From NCBI GenBank assembly GCA_951640165.1, contig OX621254.1, forward strand, positions 21,116,001-21,180,000: a stretch of 64,000 nt of DNA. Reading direction: 5' to 3'. The translations under genes were made by a program, and so were the position numbers. Below are positions 55,257-64,000 of this stretch, piece by piece (position 1 is the first letter of the stretch; each line of letters opens with the position of its first letter). Below the pieces are notes generated by a model, which saw nothing but the letters and a program-made list of their open reading frames with translations, was not told the origin of the DNA and did no database searches. The DNA comes from Pseudoips prasinana. Taxonomy: Eukaryota; Arthropoda; Insecta; Lepidoptera; Nolidae.

Positions 55257-56260
55257 ATGAGCGACTGTACCAACGACACGCTTAACAAGGAAGCGTTGAC
55301 GTCATTACTAGCGTCTCTTCAGCAATCACAAGCAGAGTTCTGCCAGGTGTTGCTTCGAGAAGTTCGATCGTCGACGCCGGCCGCGTCATACACAGTTGAC
55401 CCTGCCGCCGGTACGACTACGGGAAACTCCGCCGCCGCCCCTTATGCCGCTACCAGTGGAAACTTCTCCAAGTGCTCGGCACGTTACAGGGGTCCGCCCG
55501 CGGAGTCCCTCGAGAACTTCATAGACGCCGTAGAGGTTTATAAGGATTGTCTGAACGTGAATGATGACAACGCTCTCCGTGGTATGTCCATGCTCCTGAA
55601 TAATGATGCTGCAGTGTGGTGGCAAGGAGTCACAGCCAGCACCAGTACCTGGACAGAGGCGATGACAAAGTTAAGGAGTGCATTTGGTGAGCGCCGTCAA
55701 CCTTTTCAAATTTATAAGGTGTTATTCCCACTAAATCAAGGTAATAAAAATATTTATAGCTGAGATAATGGCCCTTTTTGCAAAGTTACCTAAAGAAGAT
55801 TTATGCGAACGTGTCCAGATAGATATGTGTTTCACTCTATTAGATAGCGCATAAAGAAAAGACTGGAAAAAAATTCCGTATATACTTTCGACGAACTTCT
55901 TATTAAATGCCGTGCCATAGACTCACGGAAGGCGAACAAGCCTGATAAGGTCAACGAACCCTCTTCCGGCCATTCTACTAGCTCAGTACCCGTACCTGCT
56001 GCGGTAGGAAGTACCACCAGCAGCGGTGCCGCTCCGATCGGGCAGAGTCCTACGACGACGGTCCCGGCTCCCGTGTCCAGAAGTTTCCCGTCGACGTCGG
56101 AGACAGACAAAGTTCAACGTACATATTGTGTGTACTGCAAACGTGGCGAACACATACGTGAAAATTGTGTGAAATTAAAAAGTTTTAAAAGTGAATCAAA
56201 GGTATCGTGTTACGGTTGTGGTGCCGCGAAAGTTGTCCGCAGTAAATGCGTTAAATGTAA
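55257..56260 (+). pseudogene. gag: Gypsy gag with zinc knuckle
   Basis: ATG 55257 opens a frame with an Ala/Thr-rich N-terminus. A capsid-type region follows with RYRGPPAESLENFIDAVE, MLLNNDAAVWWQGV and LRSAFGERRQPFQIYKVLF. The frame stops at 55763. A shifted frame gives EIMALFAKLPKEDLCERVQI, and later sequence gives CVYCKRGEHIRENC, a CCHC nucleocapsid knuckle. A second Cys group, CYGCGAAKVVRSKCVKC, follows. The hAT-type MITE inserts right after it (target 56261-56268). At least two frame lesions (near 55755 and 55850) make it inactive. The two-part zinc region resembles gag of insect Gypsy elements. Confidence 0.8.
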
Positions 56261-56268
56261 TCCTAGAC

Positions 56269-56566
56269 CAGTGTTTTTCAACCTGTGGGTCGCGACCCCC
56301 TGGGGGGTCGCGGAGCCTCTTTTGGAGGGTCGCGAAGTTTCTATAGAGAAGTTGTAAAAGGTTGGGAAAGCTAGTCACAGGGTCTGCCAAGCGTGGCGAT
56401 TATGGCATATCCCCCCATTGATTGATTGGGGACGCTTTTGTCCAGCAGTGGAAGTACTTTAGCTGACATTATGATGGAAAGATATGGAAAAAAGCGGGTA
56501 AGGGGGTCGCCATAATATTTCATCATACTGAAAAGGCCGCGTCATGAAAAAGGTTGAAAAACACTG
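56269..56566. mobile_element. hAT-type MITE (298 bp)
   Basis: Perfect 16-bp TIRs CAGTGTTTTTCAACCT (56269-56284, inverted at 56551-56566) and a perfect 8-bp duplication TCCTAGAC (56261-56268 and 56567-56574) define it exactly. The 8-bp target and CAGTG..CACTG ends are those of hAT elements. It has no coding capacity. Confidence 0.95.
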
Positions 56567-56574
56567 TCCTAGAC

Positions 56575-56856
56575 CATCCGGACATGCATTTTATTCCGTG
56601 GGCATTAATTCAACGCGTGGTTTTCGCGCCAATCGCGCCGCCAATCTCCACCCGCGCCGAATATCGGCAGCGGGGCGGGGCGGGGGGCGCACGAAGCTCC
56701 TGTACTCGAACCGTGGGCGCCCGCGCCCGCCAACGGCTCAAATTCGGCCCAGCAACACGGCGCATGCGCGCCATCACCGGCGACGTCTGGCGTACAAAGT
56801 AACACTACGCGTGCCGTAGAGGTTCACAATAACTTTGGTTTTCGTAATTTAAACAT
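56575..56856 (+). other. GC-rich block of the Gypsy element
   Basis: From about 56615 to 56820 the sequence is strikingly GC-rich with many CpG and CGC words, unlike the AT-rich surroundings. It follows gag after the hAT-type MITE and is open in two plus-strand frames. I cannot recognise a domain; it could be Gypsy gag/pol linker or a separate insertion. Confidence 0.45.
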
Positions 56857-59641
56857 TAATTGAGTCGTATAGAAACAAAAACAGCAATCTGACATTTCAC
56901 TAATTAGTGGTAATTAAAAAAAACGTGTAATTTTTTAATATAATTGATAAATTTACCATTTATGATTTAATTTGGTAAATTAAAGGTTTGCATTTTAATT
57001 AAATATTACATTGGGTAGATTGCATTTAGAATAAATTAATAAAATTTTAATAACTTTTTCAAATTGCAGTTTTTGATACTTACTTTTAAATATTGCTGGA
57101 TTTGATTCTAAACAAACACCAGATTGCTGCTTTTGTTAATAGCTATGTCAAAGATTGCTGTCTTTGATTATAATAACGCAACACGTAATTTAGGGTTGTC
57201 ACTCAAATTAAAATTCACAAAGATATTCAATTTTTATTTATTTCACAAACATTTTTATTGTTTTCATAAAATTAAATTCTAAGTTCCTGAACTTCTTCAT
57301 CCCAATATATATCTTCAGAAGGCGTTTCTTGTAAGGCCTCCTGTCTTAATAATATTTCTTTATAAAAAGTTAATTCCAATAAGCCTTGCCATTCGGTACC
57401 AAAATGTTTGCTCAGTAATTTATTCACATCACTTAATTTACTTTTATTAACAGCAACTATGCTGGGCAGTATAATCGGATTTATCAAACTTATAAGTTTT
57501 CGTGGTCTGCAAATATTTTGAGCGGTAGCTAGATCACTTTTATAATATATTTCGACCCTCACAAGCACGTTACCAGGTTTTTTTTAACGACGCAGAATAA
57601 ATCTTTTACACTGGTTGAATTGAATATTCCAAGTTGTGGTGGGTTTTACGATGTCTTTGATAGATGTCTTCCAGTCAAAAACCGTGCAATCTTCACCAAA
57701 TTTTACTAACGTTGCGTTTTCAGACACAATATCTATGATTTCTTTGGGATGAAGTACTACCTCCATTTTACGCAGCTTTTTTTCTATAACTCCAAAAAAG
57801 CGATCAGCAGGCATAAAGGAATGGCCGGTGACAGGAAAAATTACTTCTAAACTTTTAATGTTTCCATTTTCTAATAGCTCAATTAATAATTTCCAGCACA
57901 TACCAATTAAAATAAAATTTTTGTTTTTCCCGCCGCATCCGTCTGCAACCAAACGAATTCTTGATATGCCCGTTTTATCAGTTTTACAAAGCCAAAGATC
58001 ATAAACTGCGGATGCCACCAAATTCGCATTTTTGCTAAACTCGTCTTCTGTACAATAGTAAGAGAATACACGATTTTTATTTAGAGGCAAATTTGAATGG
58101 CCTTCAACTACGGCTAAATTGTAGAAATATAAATATCGGCTATAATAGCATGATTGGTCAGGCACCTTTGGTAACGGTAAATTCTTTGGAAATCAAAAGA
58201 TATTATTTTCAAGCCAAGTGTAGTGTCTCTCAAGTTTTCAAAAAATGATTTCGCTCTCAAAGAATGAACCCTCTTCTATGTCATAAAATATATTTTTTTA
58301 TTTTCGTCTTTTTCCATTTTGATCTTTTCTTTTAGTTCTAGTCATTTTGAACAAACATCCGTTTCTGGTGTGCCGAAGCCTAAATTATATTCTGTGTTGA
58401 AAATATGCCGAAAGTATGATAATTTTACCCCAAGTCGTGCATTACGCTGGTCAGTATTATACATTACGTAAAGTTTTTTAATATTTAATTCACATGGCAA
58501 GTATTTTCTTCCAGCTTCCTTGCTTTTTCGGCAGTAATGAGACTCTATACATTTGAGATTTTGAATAAAACGATGAACAGATTATTTTTCTCTGCATACT
58601 TTTCTGTCTTTCGATCACCTCCGCGAGCTTCACGAGGGAATTCTCCCGTTTCATAAAACTTTTTCATCAAGTAATCCACTCTATACTTTTTAATGCCAAA
58701 AATACTCAGAATTTTTTTTTGGCAGATTGGCACTCTCTTCTTGTTAATGAATACGGAATAGTTAGTTTTAAATTTCTTTTTGCCTTTAAAGTTAGGTCTT
58801 TTTTGTTGAGTTTCTTTTATTGAACACAGTTTGAAAAGAATTATATTTTGGTCATGCTTTGTCGAGTTTTTATCAAAATCCCGATGTATTTTGATAGATT
58901 ATTCATTGTCAATTTTGCACATTTCAATGCTTTCGTATTATGTTCGCATACTCGAGTTGGCATGCCTTTTGACGAATATCTAAAAAGAAAAACAAAGCGT
59001 GTTAACATGTGTTTATTTAAACTTAAAAAATAGTGTATAAAGTAAAGAAATCAAAAACTGATTTGAAATAATAATGCGCATTCAATTAAAATTTATTTTG
59101 ATAATTTCATAATAATTGAACTCAACATTCATTATATGTAAACCAGTTAAATGTTTTGTGACAGCCCTACGTTAAAACAATGTTAGTACATACCTCAAAC
59201 ATTTTGCAATATTTGTTTTCCATTTTGTGGGATCTTTTTTCTTCTTTCGTGCAAACTTATTATTAACACGCGTGGGGTGCACACCCATGTCCAGTTTTTT
59301 AATGTTAAAACTAACTTTTCAACGTTATTTTTATAATAAAACAAGAAAATACACGCATAAAACTCACAACAAAAACAACGCGGACGCCATTTTGACGCAC
59401 AACCGAAATAACGCTTGTGATTGGTTGACACTCACAGATTGCTGTTTTTGAAACTTATCGTCAGTATGTATTTGATACTAACACAGTTTTTGAAGTTCAA
59501 TTTTCGGTTGTAAATTGCTGTTTTTGATACAATGTTATTAAATAAGCAAAGAATATTCTAATGAAACAGTGTTGCCCTATATATAACTTCATTTTCGTTA
59601 AAATGACAGATTGCTGTTTTTGATTCCATACGACTCAATTA
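56857..59641 (-). mobile_element. Element C, DNA transposon with long TIRs and subterminal repeats
   Basis: Inverted ends at 56857-56897 and 59601-59641 (TAATTGAGTCGTAT and onward) match over about 41 bp with three mismatches. AATT is present at both outer edges, so a 4-bp AATT target duplication is possible. The word AGATTGCTGTTTTTGAT and variants recur inside both ends (57066, 57120, 57153, 59436, 59512, 59607). A minus-strand gene related to element B lies between. It is inserted in the Gypsy element. Confidence 0.85.
57272..59222 (-). pseudogene. Element C transposase-like gene (relative of element B)
   Basis: On the minus strand a short first exon may start at ATG 59222 and end at GTATGT near 59192. 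A following region contains TKALKCAKLTMNNLSKY (about 58950-58900) and YSVFINKKRVPICQKKI, then REARGGDRKTEKYAEK (to 58590). The main block (58165-57584) has VFSYYCTEDEFSKN, RLVADGCGGKNKNFILIGMC and VIFPVTGHSFMPADRFFGVI. A last block (57568-57272) ends in an acidic tail. ADGCGGKNKNF and GHSFMPADRF align in order with SDNCAGQNKN and GHTHMEVD of element B, so the two are distant relatives. Several frame changes (near 57580, 58170, 58550 and 58840) inactivate it. Confidence 0.7.
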
Positions 59642-59768
59642 TAGTAATTTTGATAATAATCTTTCATGTAAACAAAAGTGTATGTCATGCAATTCTTTTT
59701 ATTTTTATAATTCTGTATTGTCTAATTTCTCGTGCTAATGTAATAATACCTATTGTTCTGCTGATAAT

Positions 59769-60512
59769 TTGTTACAATCTAATGTTGATAATCGTGTTAA
59801 GGGGGAGCTTTTACCTAAAAGTTTTTCATCAACAGCAGTAAACTATAATCCCAGTGGCTCTAAACCTGTTTCGGGTAAATCATATGGTTCTCAATCTTTT
59901 TCGGTAAAGGACAGAGTTTTTCAACCGATTTGGAAAAATGAGTTTTATCGTCGCCCTATTTTGAAAAGTGTTTTAGGCGAGCGCGGTTCGGCGTTACTTG
60001 ATTCTGGGGCAAAATCGTGTATTGCTGGTCACACGCTTCACGCTATTATGAGAGAAAAGGGACACCTATTAATCCCGTCAACAATGTACGTTAGGTTGGC
60101 GGATGGTGTTAGTCGATTGATGGATGTACTTACCACAGAGGTTGAGGTGACTCTCCGTAATAAAATAAATAAAGTAATTTTTTGAATTTTTCCGGATTCT
60201 GATTCAAATGAAACATTACTCGGTGTAGATTTATTGACAAGTTTTATTATTTCTGTCGATTTTGGTAATGCCACATGGCATTTTGGTGAAGATCATTCTA
60301 GAAAATTTAAGTTGATGTTTGAGGAAATGTTACCTGCAACCTCATTGGCACCAATCAATGTACTCAGGGATGATGAGGCGACGTCACTTAATGTCGAACA
60401 ACGTGAAGTTCTTGCCGGTCTTCTCATAGATAATCAGGATATCTTCGAGTTAGGGGGAGAGCCGAGACCACCCCCCTATTGCAGTTCCACCGTACTGCCT
60501 TACGCCAATTAA
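59769..60512 (+). pseudogene. pol: Gypsy protease and pol linker
   Basis: The frame carries FYRRPILKSVLGERGSALLD and then the aspartic-protease active-site motif LLDSGAKSCIAG (about 59995), followed by YVRLADGV and a flap-like region. A TGA at 60183-60185 interrupts it. The same frame resumes with ETLLGVDLLTSF (about 60215), the conserved end of a Gypsy protease. A linker ending in LLIDNQDIFELGGEPRP leads to reverse transcriptase. The upstream boundary is blurred by element C. A frame change near 60480 precedes the reverse transcriptase start. Confidence 0.78.
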
Positions 60513-60790
60513 GAAAGCCGTCATGGAAGCTGAGCTCGCGCGGATGCTTAAGTAGGGTATCATAGAAGAGTGCGAGTCAGCGTGGGCTGCACCAGCACTT
60601 CTTGTTCCGAAGAAAGACGGTTCAGTCAGGTTTTGCGTAGATTATCGGAGGCTGAATGCAGTCACAAAGAGTGATGCATACCCACTGCCGGTAATCGACG
60701 ACCCGGTTCAGTCAGGTTTTGCGTAGATTATCGGAGGCTGAATGCAGTCACAAAGAGTGAAGCATACCCAATGCCGGTAATCGACGACCC
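60485..60790 (+). pseudogene. pol: Gypsy reverse transcriptase N-terminal fragment with 86-bp duplication
   Basis: The fragment encodes LTPIKKAVMEAELARML, a TAG (60553-60555), then [20 protein letters not shown] and [19 protein letters not shown]. These are the first boxes of Gypsy reverse transcriptase. An 86-bp unit (60619-60704) is repeated at 60705-60790 with two differences; 86 is not a multiple of three, so it shifts the frame. Sequence then stops abruptly at an inverted primer site. The catalytic box, RNase H and integrase are absent. Confidence 0.85.
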
Positions 60791-60863
60791 GCCCCACGTT
60801 GGGCGCCATTTGTAGGGGGTGGGTGTAACGTAAAGTCCAAAAAACACTGTTATAATAGTTTAT
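60791..60863 (-). repeat. Inverted primer site joined to Gypsy LTR
   Basis: Bases 60791-60808 are the complement of a TGGCGCCCAACGTGGGGC primer site. TGTAGGGGGTGGGTGTAACG of an LTR edge follows from 60811. A plus-strand 3' LTR should be preceded by a purine tract instead, so this side is a 5' LTR/primer junction in reverse orientation. LINE-E interrupts it at 60863. Confidence 0.8.
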
Positions 60864-62841
60864 GGTATTCAGTGATTGGGCAACTCCGGGCATCTATAAA
60901 AGTCGGAATCGGTTGTATGAATTGTATGAAGAAAGATCCCATAATCATAATACAGCTTTTCAAGAATATGTGAAACAATATGCCAAAACATTTAGACGAG
61001 CCTGTACCGCTGCTAAATCTTTGCACATAAAAAATATACTTAAATCTTCTACAAATATAATCAAAACTACTTGGAAGATAATTAATGCTGAGACAGGTAA
61101 AACAATACGTAGTCGTGATTTTAACTTAGTAATAAACAACATAGATATTAAAGGCGATTTAGAGATTGCGACTGAGTTTGAAAAATATTTTTCGAATATT
61201 CCAGTCATAATTACTAACTCTCTTTCATGTTCTTCTACATCTGCTGAGCAGATACTCAAGCAAAGCGTAGGGTCGTGTGACACAGTTTTTATATTTTCGG
61301 TGGTTAGCCCTAAAGATATTTTAAATGCTTTCAAGAGTATTAATATGAAAAACACCAAGGATCTGTGGGGTCTATCTGTTAAGACTGTTTCATCAATTAT
61401 TACTATAATCGCCCCACACTTAGCTACTGTGTTCAATTGCTGTGTTGCATCAGGTGTATTTCCTGACTTGATGAAGTATAGTAAAATCATTCCTTTGTTT
61501 AAAGCTGGTGATACTTCAGACCCTTCAAATTTTCGACCTGTTTCCGTGCTGCCCACTCTTAGTAAAATATTTGAAAAGCTTATGCTTAGCCAGCTGCTCA
61601 GACACTTTAATATACATAATTTACTACACCGGAAACAGTTTGGATTCACAAAGGGTTGTTCAACCATAGATGCAGGGGTCAACTTATTAAAAAGTATATT
61701 CGCGGCGTGGGAAGACTCGCAAGATGCATTAGGTATCTTTTGCGATTTGTCCAAAGCGTTCGATTGCGTTCATCATGATACTCTGGTCAGAAAATTACAC
61801 CACTACGGTATTAGGAACAAGGCTCTCGAACTTCTGACTTCTTACTTGGGCAATAGAATTCAAAAGGTCGAAATAAACGGTAAAATATCTCCGGGATCTC
61901 CAGTGGTAATGGGTGTCCCACAGGGGTCAATTCTTGGCCCATTTTTGTTTTTAATTTATATAAATGACTTACCTTACTATGTAAGGGATAAGCATGAGAT
62001 TGTGTTGTTTGCAGATGATACTTCCCTGACGTTCAAAATAAACCGACAATTAAGCAATTTTGACGAAGTTAATGATGCAATCTCTAAAGTTGTTCATTGG
62101 TTAAATGCTAATAATCTTGTGCTTAATGATAAGAAAACTAAAGTCATTAAATTCACTACACCGAATGTGAAACAGGCGACAACCAATGTACAACTTAATG
62201 GAGCTAGGTTGGTCCCTGGTGAATCCACTGTGTTCTTGGGTATCACTATTGACTCAAAGCTACAATGGAGCCCACAAATAGAAAAATTGTCCGGCAAATT
62301 AAGTTCTGCAGCATATGCAGTGAAAACTATTAGACGACTGACTGATGTTGACACAGCTAGAATGGTTTCTTTTAGTTATTTTCATAGTGTAATGTCCTAT
62401 GGAATTCTTCTCTGGGGTAGCTCTGCTGACATTAACACCATATTTATATTGCAAAAAAGAGCTGTAAGAGCTATCTATAATCTTGGCCCGAGAGTGTCTC
62501 TAAGAGAAAAGTTCAAAGAGGTCAACATTCTAACTGTACCATCTCAGTATATATATGAAAACTTACTATATGTGCATTAAAATATCGATTCCTTCTGTAA
62601 AAGGAGTGATACACATAATGTAAATACTAGATATAAGAATAATCTCATATTGCATACTACCCGTCTCCACAAAATAAGTAACTCTTTTATGGGGCAATGT
62701 ATAAGATTCTATAAGAAACTTCCCAATGATATTAGAGAATTGTCTACGAATAAGTTTAAAAGAATTATTAAAGCCAAATTGTGTAGCAGAGCATATTATA
62801 AAATTTCTGATTACTTAAGTGATAAAAGTGCTTGGGATTGA
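60864..62841 (+). pseudogene. LINE-E reverse transcriptase with one premature stop
   Basis: One reading frame runs from the 5' junction to TGA 62839-62841, broken only by TAA 62578-62580. It contains the linker before reverse transcriptase, KIIPLFKAGDTSDPSNFRPV, LGIFCDLSKAFDCVHHDTL, GVPQGSILGPFLFLIYINDL and VLFADDTSLTF. Thumb sequence FLGITIDSKLQWSPQIEKL and SYGILLWGSSADINTIF follow, then the C-terminal RFYKKLPNDIREL block. All palm boxes of a LINE reverse transcriptase are present and normal, including FADD. Endonuclease is lost by 5' truncation, so it could not move on its own. The low lesion load suggests a recent insertion. Confidence 0.88.
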
Positions 62842-63039
62842 GTTGTTCTGAGTCAACACACATGATTGTAATTAATCTTAAGTATATTTTATTTTAAAAA
62901 AGGATTCCTACTGAGTTTTCTGGCAGTGTTTCTCAGTAGCTGCCACGTCATGCACTGCACGGTAGGGTAAAAAAATATGACGATTCCACATAAATGTAGA
63001 ATTTTTACGGAATAAAGTACCTTTGACTTTGACTTTGAC
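60864..63039 (+). mobile_element. LINE-E, 5'-truncated non-LTR retrotransposon
   Basis: It is bounded by a TAT duplication (60861-60863 and 63040-63042) inside Gypsy LTR sequence. It begins between endonuclease and reverse transcriptase and ends with AATAAA (63011) and a TTTGAC hexamer tail (63021-63039). Confidence 0.85.
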
Positions 63040-63087
63040 TATTAACGTTACAGTAGGAGTGACATGAACTTAAACACAAAGTACATA
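63040..63087 (-). repeat. Continuation of the Gypsy LTR after LINE-E
   Basis: TATTAACGTTACAGTAGGAG and following bases to GTACATA continue the LTR sequence of 54770-54815. Similarity ends at 63087, so only about 100 bp of this LTR copy remain around LINE-E. Confidence 0.85.
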
Positions 63088-63806
63088 TCGTCGGTGCGCC
63101 TGCCAAAACCGTTATGTGCATTTTTTTGATATTTTTTTTCTTTGCTAGATGTCCTTGAAATCGAATTACGCATCGATTACAAAAACAAATATGTGTTATT
63201 TCCGTCTAGAAATCGAATTGACAAAATCTATATGTGCACCTTATTTTCATTTCTGGTAAATGATAAATTGGTTATGTGTTCACATCAAACGTTTTGAACC
63301 ATTTGTCACATTTGTTGCACATGTCAGAATTGAATTGCACATATATGGTTTGGCAGTTTGATTTTCAACAGTTTGTGTTTTAAATTTTTACCGTTTTAAC
63401 TTTGCAAAAACGTATAAAACTTGTTAAACTAAATAAAACGAGGCTCAGGTGAGTAAATTTTGTACTACAATGTTGCTGTTTTCTTGGTTTTGTGGAAAAT
63501 TAGGCGTATATAATCGGTTTTAATGCTCCAATATTATTACTGTTCCTATTTAACCTAAAAATAAGTTTCAGTTTCATTGTTGTTATTGAAAACTTGTTTT
63601 AGTCGTTGTTTGTTGTTGCAATTGCAATTGTATTTGTAAAAAGGTATCGTTATGCTTGCGACATGGAAATTGAAATCTTGGGTGTACCTACCTACTAAAT
63701 TAGATTTACAGATGACTTGTGTTGTTTTATGTTTTTTTCTCTCTCTTTGCATGTACATAACTAAAGCTTCTGATTGCTTCCTCATATTCCTAAGTTCTGT
63801 GAAATA
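63088..63806 (+). other. Probable left end of element D
   Basis: CTGCCAAAACCGTTATGTGC near 63101 recurs as its near-complement TGCACATATATGGTTTGGCA near 63343. TATGTG-type words recur at about 63190, 63230 and 63273. This looks like the repetitive end of a DNA transposon that starts where LTR similarity ends. No gene is seen before 63807. Confidence 0.45.
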
Positions 63807-64000
63807 ATGGCGTCCCGTAGTAATTGTCGAGGGAGACTTCTCGTTGACATGAGCACAGGAAGTATTTCTATGGAGACCTCTGGACAAGGTACATCAGATT
63901 CTTTTATATCTACCAGCTATGATCCAACAGCAGCACGTCAACTACATCATGAGGAACCGCCGCCCGAGTCCTCTGCTACAGACTTTGTAGAGAATTGTGA
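63807..64000 (+). CDS. Element D gene, first exon (runs off the window)
   Basis: ATG 63807 opens a frame still open at the window edge (64 codons and two bases). It encodes MASRSNCRGRLLVDMSTGS and a Ser/Thr- and acidic-rich stretch (HHEEPPPESSATDFVENC). The RGRLLVDM block resembles RGKLLCDL at the start of the element B protein, and the acidic follow-on is similar in composition. It is therefore probably another member of that family. The core lies outside the window, so this assignment is tentative. Confidence 0.45.
   Translation, partial: MASRSNCRGRLLVDMSTGSISMETSGQGTSDSFISTSYDPTAARQLHHEEPPPESSATDFVENC

Larger units (their letters stand above)
54718..63087 (+). mobile_element. Gypsy-type LTR retrotransposon, internally deleted and interrupted by three elements
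   Basis: The order is left LTR, primer site, gag, [hAT MITE], a GC-rich block, [element C], protease, start of reverse transcriptase, a tandem duplication, then an inverted primer site joined to LTR sequence, itself split by LINE-E. Most of reverse transcriptase, RNase H and integrase are absent. The right LTR copy breaks off at 63087, where element D seems to start. Confidence 0.85.

Noticed and set aside
60791..60863. An ordinary Gypsy 3' LTR
   Set aside because: It is preceded by an inverted primer-binding site instead of a polypurine tract, so the junction is not a normal 3' end.
63351..63890. Minus-strand 110-codon frame (63555-63887) near the right edge
   Set aside because: It has no recognisable domain and overlaps a better supported plus-strand first exon with family resemblance.

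Overview
The window looks like insect nuclear DNA, most probably from a moth or butterfly. It is AT-rich and intron-bearing. It contains piggyBac elements at TTAA sites, a mariner, THAP-domain P-like elements, LINEs with short tandem-repeat tails, an errantivirus, and short repeats I recognise from lepidopteran genomes. I see no convincing single-copy host gene: nearly all coding signal belongs to transposable elements (TEs), many inserted into one another. Superfamily names come from recognised protein motifs and element ends, without any database search.

Layout. 0.2-3.3 kb: minus-strand LINE-A. 3.7-4.5 kb: C-terminal relic of a P-like transposase. 5.3-21.05 kb: a deep nest. Element A (a DDE-like family with a Ser-Asp-Gly core) is split by piggyBac-1 (7.87-20.28 kb), which holds LINE-B (8.1-10.6 kb, minus) and a full-length errantivirus (11.95-19.37 kb, identical LTRs). 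21.1-21.5 kb: degenerate repeats around a foldback MITE. 22.2-27.0 kb: minus-strand LINE-C with ORF1 and ORF2. 27.7-38.8 kb: second P-like gene with a duplicated exon, interrupted by element B (31.55-35.97 kb), which has perfect terminal inverted repeats (TIRs) and an apparently intact two-exon gene. 40.7-46.6 kb: Harbinger/ISL2EU-like gene with two zinc modules, interrupted by piggyBac-2. 47.0-51.1 kb: third P-like gene with a THAP domain, interrupted by an intact mariner. 52.1-54.05 kb: LINE-D. 54.7-63.1 kb: Gypsy element with a near-palindromic LTR, interrupted by a hAT-type MITE, element C and LINE-E. 63.09 kb to the end: start of element D.

How the parts relate. The order of insertion can be read from target-site duplications (TSDs) and from reading frames that resume across insertions. 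The errantivirus is the youngest event in the first nest: its LTRs are identical and its AGTT target duplication splits piggyBac-1 codons. Most transposases carry stops or frameshifts. Those that look intact are the mariner transposase, the element B gene, LINE-C ORF1 and the errantivirus env frame. Elements A, B, C and probably D share an unusual transposase-like core and are the least understood component here.
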